Shown here: positions 10,745 to 22,166 of the stretch, in pieces
Layout: the number at the start of each line of letters is the position of its first letter
Position numbering within the stretch: the first letter of the stretch is position 1
DNA from: Lentinula raphanica
Taxonomy: Eukaryota > Basidiomycota > Agaricomycetes > Agaricales > Omphalotaceae
Length of the DNA: 64,000 nt
Direction of reading: 5' to 3'
Assembly (NCBI GenBank): GCA_027919835.1
Contig: JANVFP010000021.1
Coordinates: forward strand, 558,001 to 622,000
The notes under the pieces: generated by a model
What the model was told of the DNA's origin: nothing
What the model saw: the letters and a program-made list of their open reading frames with translations, nothing else
Database searches by the model: none
Made by a program: the position numbers and the translations under genes

Positions 10745-12211
10745 ATGAATGCTGAAAGCATTTCAGCATCGACCGTGCCATCGGACATCCTATCTGTGAT
10801 CTTCGAGCACACCCTGCTTTTGACTCATCGTGGCTATCGATGCAAAGCCATAATTGATTTGGCGTCGGTCTGTCACTCATGGAGAGTAACCTGCATTGAC
10901 GCACCGAATCTATGGAGCCAGATAGTTCATCTTTATCGCTCTTACGATCTTATCTGCCTCTTCCTGCAACGATCTCGTAGCCATCCCCTCCTCATTGATT
11001 ACTATGAAAATGGCGTGGATGAGCGGATTCTACCCCTCCTAGCGCAGGAATCAGAGCGCTGGTTAGAGGTCTATTTGGTCATCCCACCTGCTTTCTACCC
11101 CTTGCTGTCTTCGATCAGAGGCCGACTTCCCCTCTTAAGAATGTTGAAATTGGGCCATGTTTCTCGAAGTTGGCAGAATGATATAGGCACCAGTATAAAT
11201 CATTTTGCAGGGTTCGAAATCGCACCAGCCTTATCTCATTTCTCTTTCGACTCGCCTTATCTCAAAGGATTATTTCCTCTTCCCTGGATCCAACTCACGT
11301 ATCTCCGTTGTGCCAAGATTCACGCCTCCCAACTATACTCTGTTCTTCTGAGTATGCCCCATCTATCTGAGCTTTGCCTCGCCCGAGTCTTCAATGATTC
11401 AATCGATGAAACAGTAATCCCTGACGGCCATATCTTCAGGCTCACTTCGTTAGAAGTCACAGACTGTGATTTCCAGATCTTGCATTCCCTACTCAGAAGG
11501 ATCCCAAACATCGAGGAACTCACAATTCTGATCTGGGAAAGGGTGAAGATGTGTGATTACCACAGACCAGTTGATCTTCCTGTGCTCAGTTCATTACACA
11601 TCCAGACGAACAGGTATTTGCCAAATATCGCTCAATCCTTCAAGATCCATGCTCCAATGCTTTTTAAGCTCGAATTCGCATGCTATAAGGCGATCTATGA
11701 CGACGACGACGGCGACGACGATGAGGACGACGATGAGGACGATGGAGGCAACGAGGACAGTGACGAGGAAGGCAACGAGGACGGTGACGAGGAAGGCAAT
11801 GAGGAAGGCAATGAGGACGGTAATGAGGAAGGTGATGAGGAGTTGGCTCCAGTGTGGTGGTTTCGGGGTGGATCTCATATGCTTGGCTTTCTGAAGGAAT
11901 TGATCAAAGATGCAAGCTGTGTTCTCACATGCTTGAACCTTGAATTGGAGGTCGATTTCGATTCGGACGTTATGGAATCACTTCTCCGTGTTGTGCCGCA
12001 TCTGGAACATCTAGATATCGAACTGCTGCAGCGAGGAGGCTATAAAGACCTTCCTTTACAAGCAATGACTCCTGCCTGCAGCACCTTACCCCAGTTGAGG
12101 ACACTTTGTTTTCGCATCCCGGGCACTGACATCACAATTGATGAGGTCAACCAACTGCTTGCTTTTGTATCTGGAAGTACAGATCTCGACGTCAAGTTTT
12201 ACCGTAACTAA
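10745..12211 (+). CDS. F-box protein with leucine-rich-like repeats and acidic insert
   Basis: An intronless 488-residue frame. Residues 9-60 form an F-box (PSDILSVIFEHTLL ... VCHSWRVTCIDAP-LW), the segment that binds Skp1 in SCF ubiquitin ligases. The rest contains irregular leucine-rich-like strands (LPLLRMLKL, LTYLRCAKI, LSELCLARV, LTSLEVTDCDF, LEHLDIEL) that presumably recognise the substrate. An unusual Asp/Glu/Gly/Asn tract of about 48 residues (about 319-366) is encoded by GAGGA-rich near-repeats. The copy at 48929 has only a short acidic stretch at the matching place. The two genes are close paralogues; the one at 35735 is more distant. Such families are greatly expanded in Agaricomycetes. 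The substrate is unknown. Confidence 0.75.
   Translation: MNAESISASTVPSDILSVIFEHTLLLTHRGYRCKAIIDLASVCHSWRVTCIDAPNLWSQIVHLYRSYDLICLFLQRSRSHPLLIDYYENGVDERILPLLAQESERWLEVYLVIPPAFYPLLSSIRGRLPLLRMLKLGHVSRSWQNDIGTSINHFAGFEIAPALSHFSFDSPYLKGLFPLPWIQLTYLRCAKIHASQLYSVLLSMPHLSELCLARVFNDSIDETVIPDGHIFRLTSLEVTDCDFQILHSLLRRIPNIEELTILIWERVKMCDYHRPVDLPVLSSLHIQTNRYLPNIAQSFKIHAPMLFKLEFACYKAIYDDDDGDDDEDDDEDDGGNEDSDEEGNEDGDEEGNEEGNEDGNEEGDEELAPVWWFRGGSHMLGFLKELIKDASCVLTCLNLELEVDFDSDVMESLLRVVPHLEHLDIELLQRGGYKDLPLQAMTPACSTLPQLRTLCFRIPGTDITIDEVNQLLAFVSGSTDLDVKFYRN
11695..11850 (+). repeat. Acidic codon repeat inside the F-box gene
   Basis: The stretch is built from GACGA, GAGGACGATGAGG and GAAGGCAATGAGGA-type imperfect repeats, all in frame. 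They encode runs of Asp and Glu, then units such as GNEDGDEEGNEE. The structure indicates replication slippage. It interrupts the leucine-rich part of the protein and is much shorter in the paralogue at 48929. Confidence 0.7.
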
Positions 12212-12618
12212 AATTTCATCTCACTTTCTCTTCTTAGCTACTCCTAGTATTTATTGGATATTGTCTCGTTGTACATGTTTGCAATTTAGACTATAGTTGA
12301 CTGCCGCACTATCTTGAATATTGTGAGTTTTTATTGTGTCGAATTCAAATAATCATTCGCTGTAAGCCTCAAATGTTCAATGTTTCGAACAGTTCATCGT
12401 CTACTTGGTCGATTAGGGGGCATGTACGATTCCACGAATCGCCGCATCATATCTGATGCGATGTTTGAGCGATAGCTTCATGGATGAGATACTTTACAAC
12501 ACCGAAATACTATCCACACTGAGGTTCAACTAAAATGTATGCTATGGAAGATTACTACGACAAAAATGAACGTCATAAAGCTAGCAACTACCCAAACATA
12601 CATATAACTCTGGGTGCA
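12212..12618. other. Intergenic
   Basis: 3' flank of the F-box gene. No ORF, repeat or RNA gene was recognised. Confidence 0.5.
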
Positions 12619-14827
12619 TTACACTTGAATGTAAGGTAAAGGTGTATACAAAACATCAGAAACGAGTTCGTAGCAAGCATAGCAGACGATACACGATGAC
12701 AAATCCGCGACATTCACTCCTACCTCTACGAAAACTGCCGTCTTCCCAATGCAACTGTATTTCATCGAGGTCTTCCGGTCGATACCACCACGGTAGTGGT
12801 GTAATGAGACACGATGTTGAACCGTTGATACTTGAAGAAGATCAACACCGAGTCTACTCCATCCAACGTCCTCAAACGCGGTCCTGAGAACCTTCTCCTT
12901 ACCAGAACCCAAAAAGCCACCCTTGATACGTACACACACCTTCACAAGATTTGATGACCTGTGAGTCTGTGATTGGAATGCCGGTGGAATTCTGCAAGGC
13001 TTTGAGCCGCAGGTAGATCGGATTGCCAACGAGACGCGGTCGGAAAATCGGTTGACTGGCAGACAATGGCAGGGAAGGTGATCTCCTCTATGGTCGACGG
13101 AAACCGTTCGATCCATACCTCGGAGGAGAGACTGGCCGGCGTTTGAACATCAGACGAGTGTGTGCTTGAAGTTGCTCAAAGGACCATGGTCGGACGGGTG
13201 AGCCAGTGAGTGTACGTTGGGGCTAGAAGTGAATTGTGAATGGGAGAGGATCTGGAAGGTGTGTTCGAGGTGGATGTTTGGCATTAAGCTTTCGAGGATC
13301 ATGTACTGAGCACTATCATCGGCAGAAACAATTCTATAGGCGTAGTTCTGGGTCTGAATCCATTCGGAACTAATCATCGAAATTAGTATGAGTTTAGGTG
13401 GAGAACGTACAGCGAAAAGTACTCACCAGTCACTGGTTGTCCCGCATTAGCATCATGGGACTACTGATTGTCCGTTTGTGAAAGCAGAAACCTCGAGTTC
13501 GTCCACTCGATACCCTACAGGTCGTAATTTACGTCTTGCTTCACATCCACCACGATCTCCCACTTTATTCTGCGTTTTCCTTTCGTATCCACGATCCCTA
13601 TCGTTACCAAGAAGATTCTGGAGGTGGTGGATTTTGACTCGTCTGAAAACGTAGCATAATCTAGATTCTGAGCAAGGACTTGAGTGTAGGTTTCAGGTTG
13701 ATCGACGGCAGGGATAAGACCGCCTGGGGAAGGAAGTGTCGTAAACACGGATCGTCGCGCATCAACGTGATAAAAGTTTTCCGAAAAGATTTTGGTTGTA
13801 GTCAATTCTGACTCGTCTAAGAGTGTAGCGCAACCGAGATTTTCAGAAAGCTCGCGGATATGGTCTTCAGCTTGTTTGATAGCCGGAATGAGACCGTCTG
13901 GGGAAGGAGGTGGTGTCATGAACGCGGATTGTTGCGCATCAACGTGATATAAGTTTTCCGAAAAGATTCTGGAGGTGGTCGATTCTGACTCGTCTAAGAA
14001 TGTGGTGCAGTCGAGATTTTGTGAAAGCTCCTGGGTGTGGTCTTCAGGTTGGTCGATAGCAGGAATGAGACCGTCTAGGGAAGGAAGTGTCGTGAACATG
14101 CGGATTGTTGCGCATCAACGTTACGGGAGTTTTCCAGAAATACTCTGGAGGTAGTCGATTCTGACTCGTCTAGGAATGTAGCGCAGTCGAGATTCTGTGA
14201 GAGCTCTTGGGTGTAGTCTTCAGGTCGGTGAACGGCAGGAATGAGACAATCTAAAGACGTAGCGCAATCGGGATTCTGTAAGACCTCTTGGGTGTATTCT
14301 TCAACTGGTTCACGCAGAGGTATGTGGTAGACATTTCCCGGTCGTATAGCCTACCCATGACCTGATCCGGATCTGAGGTGCTGACCTGCAGACACAATTG
14401 TTCAGGAAGGGAAGAAATCGATATCATATGGATGCTCTGGGTTGAGCGAACATAAGCGAGAGAGCACTTGCAAGAAGAGAGCACTCACCAAGAAGTGCCG
14501 CTTTCTCCATGATCAGCGAATGGTTTTGGCGTTGTGCTTCAATCAAATGCTCTGTTGAATTTCGTGTTCGGATTTCAACACGAACACCGAAAGCATGAAG
14601 TGACTGACTTACCATCGAGAGCGCTTCCGAATGGGAAGCTGATCCACATCATCCAAGCCATTAGTTACACTATGACTCTGAGGATGAAGTCTGGTGCGCT
14701 TGTGGCCAGCATCTAAATACCTCGACTCGTTAGTGTCAAAGGTGTAGATTCTGCCTTTGGGAGACAAGCCAGCAGGCACTGTGGGAATGTATTGGGCTCG
14801 ACGATTTGATTTTGAGAGGTTGCTCAT
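12619..14827 (-). pseudogene. Uncharacterised multi-exon locus, probably decayed
   Basis: Several minus-strand stretches look coding. The first is 14827-14609 (SKSNRRAQYIPTVPAGLSPK ... RKRSRW), ending at a GTAAGT donor. A second (about 14555-14493, EHLIEAQRQNHSLIMEKAAL) ends at GTGAGT. A third (14099-13515) has 58-59 residue repeats and ends KRRIKWEIVVDVKQDVNYDL. A fourth (13377-13150) contains WIQTQNYAYRIVSADDSAQY. A last region near 13100-12640 includes FRPRLVGNPIYLRLKALQN. Joining them needs frame changes: the first intron leaves the wrong phase, and TAG codons follow the repeat exon. I recognise no family. It is either a broken gene or one whose splicing I could not solve. The opposite strand shows nothing better. 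Confidence 0.35.
13604..14290 (-). repeat. Tandem 174-177 bp repeat, coding
   Basis: Three open copies of a 58-59 residue unit follow each other from 14099. Each has the pattern F-TxPS-DGLIPA, an acidic linker, Q-L-xNLxC-T-DESE and TTxxIFSENxYHVDA. At least one further degenerate copy is readable at about 14100-14280, where an indel breaks the frame. The shared unit length and codon-level similarity indicate tandem duplication of an exon segment. Confidence 0.7.
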
Positions 14828-15035
14828 TGAGGCCTGTTAGGTAGACTTGAGCATTACAAGCAGAGTATCGACGTTGAAAAGAGTTGACCCAAGACCCTGG
14901 TTGCCAGAGGAAATCTCCACTGATCACTTCAGAGGGTAAATTTTTCGAACAAAGCACTTTGTTCATCGATTGCAAAATGGTAGAATTTGAACAGATAAAG
15001 CATGATGGACTCGCACTATGGACTCGGAGCAGCAA

Positions 15036-15578
15036 ATGACTATGTTGTGCATTAGGAGGAAGTAGAGGGAAGGGTCGTTGAAAGTCGTGGAACAGATTGC
15101 GACTAGCAAGCCATTAAAGAATACCTGAAATGAGACTCTACAGGATAGTACGCTCCCTCCGACAAGAAAACAAGATTTTGACTCGGAGTAAGTACGTTAC
15201 AAGAAAACGTTACAACCAACTTGAAACTGAGACGACGGCCGGGCCGGGACATATTCATTCCAATGTTCTTGCGTGTTCGCGAAACCAAGCACGGAATGCC
15301 AACTCTGGAACGGCTGGAATATGACTCCAAGTGCAGGTTTGCGACAAGATCCAGAACAAAGCATCGACTTTGCACCGCGATCGATATCATGATCAGATGT
15401 CAAGGTGAATTTGGAACTCCACTACAATGTACATGCTGCTTTTTCTATTCCTTTGTCTGGCCTCTGATACAAAGAGGGCGTTGACGGTCAACGTTTCTCC
15501 ATCTTTCAAAACAATCCTTACACTCAGCTTGCCCTATAAAACAGCAACTCGGTACCTGCTCCAGTACAACATACACCA
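15036..15578. other. Intergenic / promoter region
   Basis: Only overlapping ORFs without motifs (15103-15484 on both strands). TATAAA at 15535-15540 lies 39 nt before the ATG of the membrane-protein gene at 15579 and is its likely core promoter. Confidence 0.5.
15535..15540 (+). promoter_or_regulatory. TATA box of the 15579 gene
   Basis: TATAAA sits 39 nt upstream of the start codon within a C/A-rich leader. Confidence 0.5.
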
Positions 15579-16897
15579 ATGTCTTCGCTCACACTTCTAC
15601 CGCTATTCGGAGTCGTCGCCACTATGCCCACTACGGTCATCATCCCCATCGTAGTCGTCATAGCACTCGGACTCATGCTCTGCGTTACCCGAACCATCTT
15701 CCACCTTATCCGTCGAGTCATCGGTGGACTAGCTTCTGCTTTTTGGAAATCCTTCTACCTACTCGCCCTTCTATCGCTTGTTACGCTGCCGCTTCTATCT
15801 ACGTCTGAGCTAGTCTTGCGCCCTTTGTGCCTCGCCCCAGGAATCGCCAGTATCAGCCTATGCTCCGGTTTTCACTCGTTCGATCAACAAGGTTGGCCCC
15901 TGTGGGCTGACTTCCCGCGTCTCATGAATGCCCAAAGTTCGACTTTCGAGCAGCTCTTAGACAATTCAGTTGGAGGCTCAGGCATATCATTGGACATCAA
16001 GAAAGCCGAGATGGCTATGACCGACCTTGTCATTCTCGTCAAATATAGCAAACTAAGCAGCAAAGATGTGTTAGGTAGGCAGACAGTGATCCTTGTTTGT
16101 ACAACATACCCGCTGATATGCCCTTGTAGGTGAGGCTTTGACAACATTTGCGCATGATGCTCGTCGAACGTCTCGTGGGCTGCAAACCTTGGGTTCGAAA
16201 GTTGGAGGCGCCGTCGACCTGTGTGTTATCTTCTTTTGAGTTTGTGGACGTGCTTGCTGATTGTACATATGATGGCAGTATACTGTCGGTGAACGAATAT
16301 GCTATGGCGAAACTCAGTTCCATCTCATCGCCGCCCGGTTTCATCTCACACACATTGGTTCCTTTTTCATCCGTGCCTTCGTTCGAGAAGATGTTTCTGC
16401 TCTCCTTCGCTGAATCAATGAACACACTCTCCACGATCATCCAGCGTCTCGTCCTACTCGCCGAAGTAGAGCTTGTCAATTTGGACAAACTGGAAGAACA
16501 TCTGTCATTGATTCATGAAATAGTGTCTCGCGAAGACTCGTCCATTGCGAATGCCAGGTCTGAGCTGTTGGGGGAGATATGGACTTGGCTTGGCGGAAAC
16601 CAGCACGAATTGAACGGGCACAATGCCCACTTGGAGCTTCTTCGCGGAATTGGTGGATTTCGCAAGCAAGCACTTGCTCATGTGGTCTCTGCCTTACAGA
16701 TTCTCAGAGCCCTCAGCGATGATATGGAGGACATGAGGGAGCGCATGGTGATGCCCGAGCTTGTGGGTTCACAGATTCCACTGGAAGTCCAAATCAGTAG
16801 CATTCAACATGGTCTGCAGCGACTGAGGGACTCTAAGGCGTTGGCGAAAGAAAGGGAAGACGGGGCGATCAGAAAGGTAATAAGCCTGGGGGTATGA
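15579..16897 (+). CDS. Uncharacterised two-pass membrane protein, Agaricomycete family
   Basis: Three exons, 15579-16074, 16130-16220 and 16279-16897, with introns of 55 and 58 nt that preserve the frame, give about 401 residues. Hydrophobic segments at about residues 10-36 and 58-76 look like membrane helices. After them come a soluble N-proximal part (LCSGFHSFDQQGWPLWADFP), a central SILSVNEYAMAKLSS segment and a long helical C-terminal half. That half contains LSLIHEIVSRED, IWTWLGGNQHELN and ALAHVVSALQILRALSDDME. I know this arrangement from unannotated membrane proteins of mushroom genomes with no assigned function. The helical half has heptad-like spacing and may form a coiled coil. A further 3' intron near the GTAATA at about 16878 cannot be excluded. 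Confidence 0.65.
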
Positions 16898-17489
16898 AAC
16901 CGTAGTAGGATTAGTTACGCTTCTCGTTTCCTTCTATGATCATCAACTGATACCACTTTCTAACCCACAATTCCCGATTACTCCCACTTCTACTAGTCCT
17001 CTTTTTGCCTATCTTCCATTTCAAATACTCGAATTCCTCATTTCTTTCTCATTGTTTGATCTACATAAACTTACTCTGCTAGATTTCTCTTGATTCTCTC
17101 GTCTGAACTGCAAGACAGTTCTAGAAATATGATTGCTCTCATTCACTTCTGGGCAGTCCACATCTGGTATGAAATCTGCCGCAGCGTAGTAGTGCAGTCA
17201 CGATGATGAACGCACACCGCTTCGGCGAAACAACATAGGCATCATTGTCGGCACCCGGTCAGATAGCTAGGTCAGACTTGGCCTTGTCAACCCAAGGATC
17301 ACCGGTCACCTTTGAGAATGGCAAATGCCGCCAAAACGAATGATAAGCGCTATAAGCGCTAAACGTTGTATTATGTAAACACTCGAATTCTCTCGACATT
17401 TCTCAAGAAATCAACTTGTCTATCATTCTTCACGACGCTCTTTTCATCTTCTCCGGAGATGCAACAATAATTGTCCGATCTTTTCTCTC
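16898..17489. other. Intergenic with ATAAGCGCT tandem motif
   Basis: No ORF. 17327-17338 reads GCCGCCAAAACG, an E2F-like site on the reverse strand, and 17343-17360 is a tandem ATAAGCGCT pair, followed by AACGTT. The same elements occur before the gene at 51031. Confidence 0.5.
17343..17360 (+). promoter_or_regulatory. Tandem ATAAGCGCT motif
   Basis: Two direct copies of ATAAGCGCT lie back to back about 150 nt before the candidate starts at 17490 and 17507. Single copies occur upstream of other genes in this window (see findings). Its function is inferred only from recurrence. Confidence 0.4.
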
Positions 17490-18140
17490 ATGGGTCTTTG
17501 CTGCCGATGCAACCACCAGCTTCCGAAGGTATCGCCTGGGTCCTCAACAACGTTGGGAGCAACGGTTGGATCTGTGATCAGCAGGAATTACTTCCCCCAG
17601 GATTTTCGCATACGCACAACGAGACTTGAAGAAAGTTCTCGCCTCAACAGCTCACTGTGACAGGGTAGGCTACTTTATGTTCTACAATGCTCAAAAGTCC
17701 GCTGAATCGAAGGAGATTTCTCGAAAAACAGTTGGCGAGACACTGTGACTGGATTACAAGTACTAGTAGTCACGAGACAGAGGAAACCATCTCAATTGGT
17801 GCTATGCAGCCAACGCTATGTGTACTACGGATCCGTGTGTTAGAGCTCTATCCATGTCTTTGCAAGACCTGATGTTCATTTCTAGCGGTTGTTCAAAATC
17901 CTCTGAATTGGACTGTTAGAGTTCATACACCCTTCGAAGAAGTGATACATTTGTCCTTTGGGAATCGACGTGATCTCCCAGAAGGTTTCGACCAGAGATG
18001 AGGGTGACTGGATCACCTATGACAGCAATTCCGAGCGAAAGCTGGTGTCAAACGCACGAACGCACGCATCGAGGACACGGGTATTGAAGCCAATCAACAA
18101 CGAACGGATATTCGTACCAGCTTGTTCCTATGGTATGTAA
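17490..18140 (+). pseudogene. Uncharacterised gene debris
   Basis: Overlapping frames look coding in turn. From the ATG at 17507 the frame gives MQPPASEGIAWVLNNVGSNG and then ELLPPGFSHTHNET. A neighbouring frame gives DLKKVLASTAHCDRVGYFMF and NAQKSAESKEISRKTVGETL. Further on, 17880-18000 gives VVQNPLNWTVRVHTPFEEVI, and 17990-18138 gives EGDWITYDSNSERK and NNERIFVPACSYG before a GTATGT donor. The pieces are in different frames without obvious introns between them, which suggests a decayed gene. An alternative first reading from 17490 (MGLCCRCN) has a lipidation-like N-terminus. I do not recognise the family. Confidence 0.3.
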
Positions 18141-18315
18141 CCTCAGAACCGTACGATATCATCTATAATCATTGTCTAACTCTAGCTCCTCATCACCGGC
18201 ACATCAATGCACCAATAACGATCATGTACATGTTTTACACGTTATCGATATGGTAGGGTAGATTGTTGCCACTATAACCTGACAGATGCACGTTACTCAT
18301 TTCGTTTCCATCAGG

Positions 18316-18620
18316 CTTGCGCGTCGCGATCGAAGCTCTTTGGTTTGATATGTCGATGTCGTGGCAGTCCAAACCCGTCTTACGCTGGTCTTCTACGCGA
18401 CATTACCGTGGCTTGCTATGTGATAGTTACACAAGTGCACATCACTCATCTCGTTCTCATCATGATCAGGTTTGCGCGTCTGGATCAAAGCTCTTCAGTT
18501 TACTACGCGGATGTCGTGGTGGTAGTCCAACCTCGACTACGCTGGTCTTCTACTTCTTGCGACGTTACCGTGGCTTGCTATGTGATGATTACGCCTGTGT
18601 CATTCGCTCATTTTACACCG
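18316..18620 (+). repeat. Diverged tandem duplication, unit about 155 bp
   Basis: Two copies begin CAGGCTTGCGCGTC (18314) and CAGGTTTGCGCGTC (about 18468). Both continue through a GTCGTGG...GTCCAA segment, CTACGCTGGTCTTCTAC, GTTACCGTGGCTTGCTATGTG (or the ATTACCG variant) and an ending CATTCGCTCAT or CACTCAT. Confidence 0.7.
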
Positions 18621-18664
18621 ATGATTCTCTGTGTGTATCTGTGTTTCTGATACTCGTCACACTC

Positions 18665-19005
18665 AGCTGCAGTTCCTACCGAACTCGCGTTTGTGGAAGA
18701 GTTTGCTGCTATCCTTCCTGGACTCGTGGCTGTCTGCCCCCGCCTACCTCACTCTGTCGTTTGGGCTAATCTTCCCTCTTATCCTCTTACCCGCCAGTCC
18801 TCCCCGCCAGTCCGCCTTTGCAATGTTGGAACTGGGTTATATGGACGGACCTCGTCCCAGCAGAATCTGACTGCGGCCCTGTGGAAACCTTCTCTATACA
18901 CCTTTCTACCCACATCCTGCTGCAGTTCTATATTGAACTCGCGTTACTGGAGGAGTTATGCTGTACTACCTCAAGACTCGTAACTGTTCGACTCCGCCTC
19001 GATCT
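18665..19005 (+). repeat. Spaced direct duplication, about 88 bp
   Basis: The segment from TGCAGTTCCTACCGAACTCG at about 18669 recurs at about 18920 as TGCAGTTCTATATTGAACTC. Both continue through a GAG(G/A)AGTT-TGCTG, a GACTCGT and a CCGCCT(A/C) block. The copies are about 250 bp apart. Confidence 0.6.
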
Positions 19006-20289
19006 ATCTACAGCTATCACTGCATATTACTTCCCTATGTCTTTGGCTGAATAGTGCCCCTCTACCAAGCCCTCCAAACCGGTTCTAATTTGCGGCAAAA
19101 ATCAACATGGCTGGGCTTAGATCACAGCCTTCCACGCCCGACCAGCATTGTCGTCGACGGCAAGAGCAAGAACAAAGTCTAGTGTGGGATTGATGAACGC
19201 AGCCCTATCTAGTGCATGACCGGAAGAACAACCCGAGTCGACGGTAGATTCTCCTCTATCTCCTTCTACGACGCATCTCATACGGAGCGGAGAAACGGAA
19301 CTGGCGTGTTCACAGCGCCAGGCGATGTCAAACAAACATGATGCGAAGGAGCAAGAATACCAACAATATGAAAAAGGGCTGGGGGACGCTGTGGCTACGG
19401 CTATGCCTTCTGCACCTCCATTCCTCTTTTTCTCCTTCCTCGTAACTGTCAAGGTCAACTTTTGCTCGTCGGCCCCTCCTTCTCAATCACCGGCAGCCTG
19501 TCTGCTCCTTCAAGATGAGGACTTCGGGCAGGAGGATGAGGATTAGTGTGATCAACTTGCGCTGAGGTCTGTGCCCCAACCACCGCTGCCACCACCCGCT
19601 GCTCCTGCTGCTCCCCCAGTAACTACCTTCATGTACTCATCCGGCCAACACATCCCGCTTCGGCAGCCTCAGCTCAGTTTCTGCCTCTTCATGCTCTTCC
19701 TCGATACTGGAGCTATAACAGGTGTTTGCAAACACAATCACGACTGAACGAGGACACTTACAATGCAAAGTGTGTCGATGTATCCGCTGTAATGAATGCT
19801 TGCGGACGACGCTACTGTACGTTCTCTTCATTTTATGTTCTGTTATTTCGTTCATCATACCTCAGATTTTCTCACCTCTTGCTTCAACCATGCTCGAATC
19901 CATCCAATGCGTCGACCGCTACTTTTTGTTTCGAGAAGATAAAATCCTCCACGGGTATACATATTATCGCAAGTCATACTAATATACCTCAATTCATTGA
20001 AAACCCACTCCTAACTTTTTCTGCAGTTCTACATCATGAAGTTGAGCAGACTAGAGAAACCAAATTTGTAGGTAAAGTGTGTACTCCGAGCAAAATAAAA
20101 TATCGAGTCCTCGAAAGGTGTGCCAAAGTTTCAAGAGCCGCCGTGAGGTAGCTTACGGGGTGATTTACAGCCAATTTCAATTACATAATGTTCTGGGTGA
20201 GTCTCGTGAAGTCGCGTTTGCACGTGTAGCGCTTTCTTTGAGTTTATGATTCGTTGCACTTATCCTTCATCATCTCTAGACGCATCCCG

Positions 20290-21795
20290 ATGTTGAACTC
20301 TTCCTCTTATGAGCGCTATGCTACTTTTGAAGTCCAAAATGCCGTCTTTTCAGTCTCCTTTTCAGTAGATGGTAAATATCTAGTTGCAGCAGGTAAGTGG
20401 CAAACATAGCTTTACCTAGAGTTCCACTGAAAGGCGATTTTGGACGTCTTAGGCCGCTTTGGCGCTGCTGTGTGGGATTTGATAACTCGTCGCTCTCTAA
20501 CACTGCCCACATTTCGTTCCGAAGAACGTCTATTTACAAACTCAGCCTGGCTCCATTTCAACACTGGGCATCCCAAGTCCTCCCGGCATGTTCTCATTCT
20601 TGGCTCTATGAGCGGACAAGTGATTGCATTGGATTTGAACGAAGAGAGAATGGTGTGTACATGCCAAACTTCGAGGTTTATTTTGACTGATGCACCAAAT
20701 AGGAGCTTCAATGCACGCGTCTTCCCGCCTCTCGCAGTGTTCAGCAGCATGTTATGTCGCTCGATGTCCAGCAACCTGGAGTTGGCCGCAAGACTCGTGC
20801 GAGGGTAGTAGCGAGTTTTGCTGACTATGCTGTCAAGTCATGGACCTTGAGCCTCGATGGAAATTTTCAACTCATATTCTCTATGGATTTCGAAGTTGGC
20901 TTCTTTCCAAAAACGGTTTGTTTTCACAAAGAAAGTCAAAATATACTTGTCTTCTCTCAAAAAGGAGGGCAACGGTTCGTCCTTCTGCCATTCAAGCTCA
21001 TCATTGGTTCACAAGTTCCCTCAGTGCCCTATTGGACCGACGGACCGGGAAGATCATTGTGCGCAATGGGAACGGGTGTGAATTTATGTATGTCATGGTC
21101 ACTACGTCTATTTCCATCCTTTCTGACTGCGTGCCAGGGCTTCTGTGTCCCTTGATCAACCCAGAAGTCGCTTTGTCGCCAGCACTGGCTACGGGTATCA
21201 GTTATATGATTTGGACGATCTTCATTACATTCGTAGTTTCCTGCATGATACACCCCTTCAGAACAACCCCTGTCAAGTTGCTTTTGGTGAGAATGGGACC
21301 AAGGTCATAGGAGGTACTAGTCAAGGCGAGGCTTTGGTATTTGATAGCCACAGTGGGATGTTGGAACAAAGGATGAAAAGCCCAAAAGATGAGCTTGTGC
21401 AAACTGTAACGGTGAGCTGTATTCGTCCCTTAGCCCGATAATATTCATGTACATTGATTGGACTGTGGCAGACTCGCACACTTGAAGATCGATATTACGT
21501 TGCTGTTGCAGGCTCTGCTTTAGGCGAATTGTCGGACATCCATCTGTGGTGTAAATTGCGAACAGAGTCCCCGCTCTCCAAGAAAGAAGACCCTATAGTT
21601 TTTTCCTTACATCGATCGACTGCTACGGTTTCGATTTACATTCTGGCTACTGTTGTGATCTTAGCGGTTGTCCTTGCTCTGTTATTTGAATCCGGCCTAC
21701 AGGTACATATAGTTTGTATCATCGTTCCAATATGGCTCGCGCTGAACGACCTACTCATAGATCCCGATGCCTGCCATCTACCTTATGCATGCTAA
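20290..21795 (+). CDS. WD40-like repeat protein with C-terminal membrane helix
   Basis: Six exons join in frame: 20290-20392, 20453-20652, 20703-20974, 21025-21087, 21138-21411 and 21472-21795; about 411 residues. The N-terminal part has beta-propeller hallmarks: VFSVSFSVDGKYLVAAG followed by AAVWDLITRRS, then HVLILGSMSGQVIALDLNEE. Later blades read VASFADYAVKSWTLS, FVASTGYGYQLYDLDDL and KVIGGTSQGEALVFDSHSGM. Near the C-terminus, after YYVAVAGSALGELSDIHLW, comes a hydrophobic segment (IYILATVVILAVVLALLF) likely to span a membrane. The protein is probably a membrane-tethered propeller used as an interaction platform. A 3' intron at GTACAT (about 21702) is possible, so the last 30 residues are uncertain. 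Specific function is unknown. Confidence 0.65.
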
Positions 21796-22166
21796 TTTCC
21801 ATGAATCCTTCATGACTAAATTAAGTCATGCTGCAGAGGTGTGCACTCTTCATTCGCTTCAAGATACTGGGAATACTGAGCTATGTATAGATATTCATGA
21901 AGATTTTCGAGAAGAAGGTGCTGAATAACTTGGGACTGCGGTACTTGGACGGGTGAGACTGATGTTTTCTGCATGTCGTTATTGCGATCTGTAGCAACTG
22001 TCCTTTTGACACAAATATATTGAACCCTTTTGACGTTTACCACGGACGGCGTGGTGTGGAAAGTGATTGATGCTAAAGCTTCGAAAGCTGTAAAAGTATG
22101 AATCGTGCTAGATCTCTCTGGAAGGATTGCGAGGTAACAAGTTTGTAGACCTCTCATCATGTACAG
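21796..22166. other. Intergenic / possible minus ORF
   Basis: A 114-residue minus ORF (21816-22160) has no motif. No upstream exons of the nuclease-helicase gene could be recognised here, which is part of the evidence that this gene lacks its 5' half. Confidence 0.4.

Larger units (their letters stand above)
18141..20289. other. Non-coding or decayed region with internal duplications
   Basis: Many overlapping ORFs occur but none with motifs. The region contains two sets of diverged direct duplications (18316-18620, and 18665-18750 with 18917-19005), listed separately. 19560-19625 is Pro-rich in one frame. Short frames around 19700-20150 have plausible splice signals but no recognisable product. 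Confidence 0.4.

Noticed and set aside
16039..16488. 149-residue minus ORF
   Set aside because: Lies across the introns and exons of the clearly better-supported plus-strand membrane protein.
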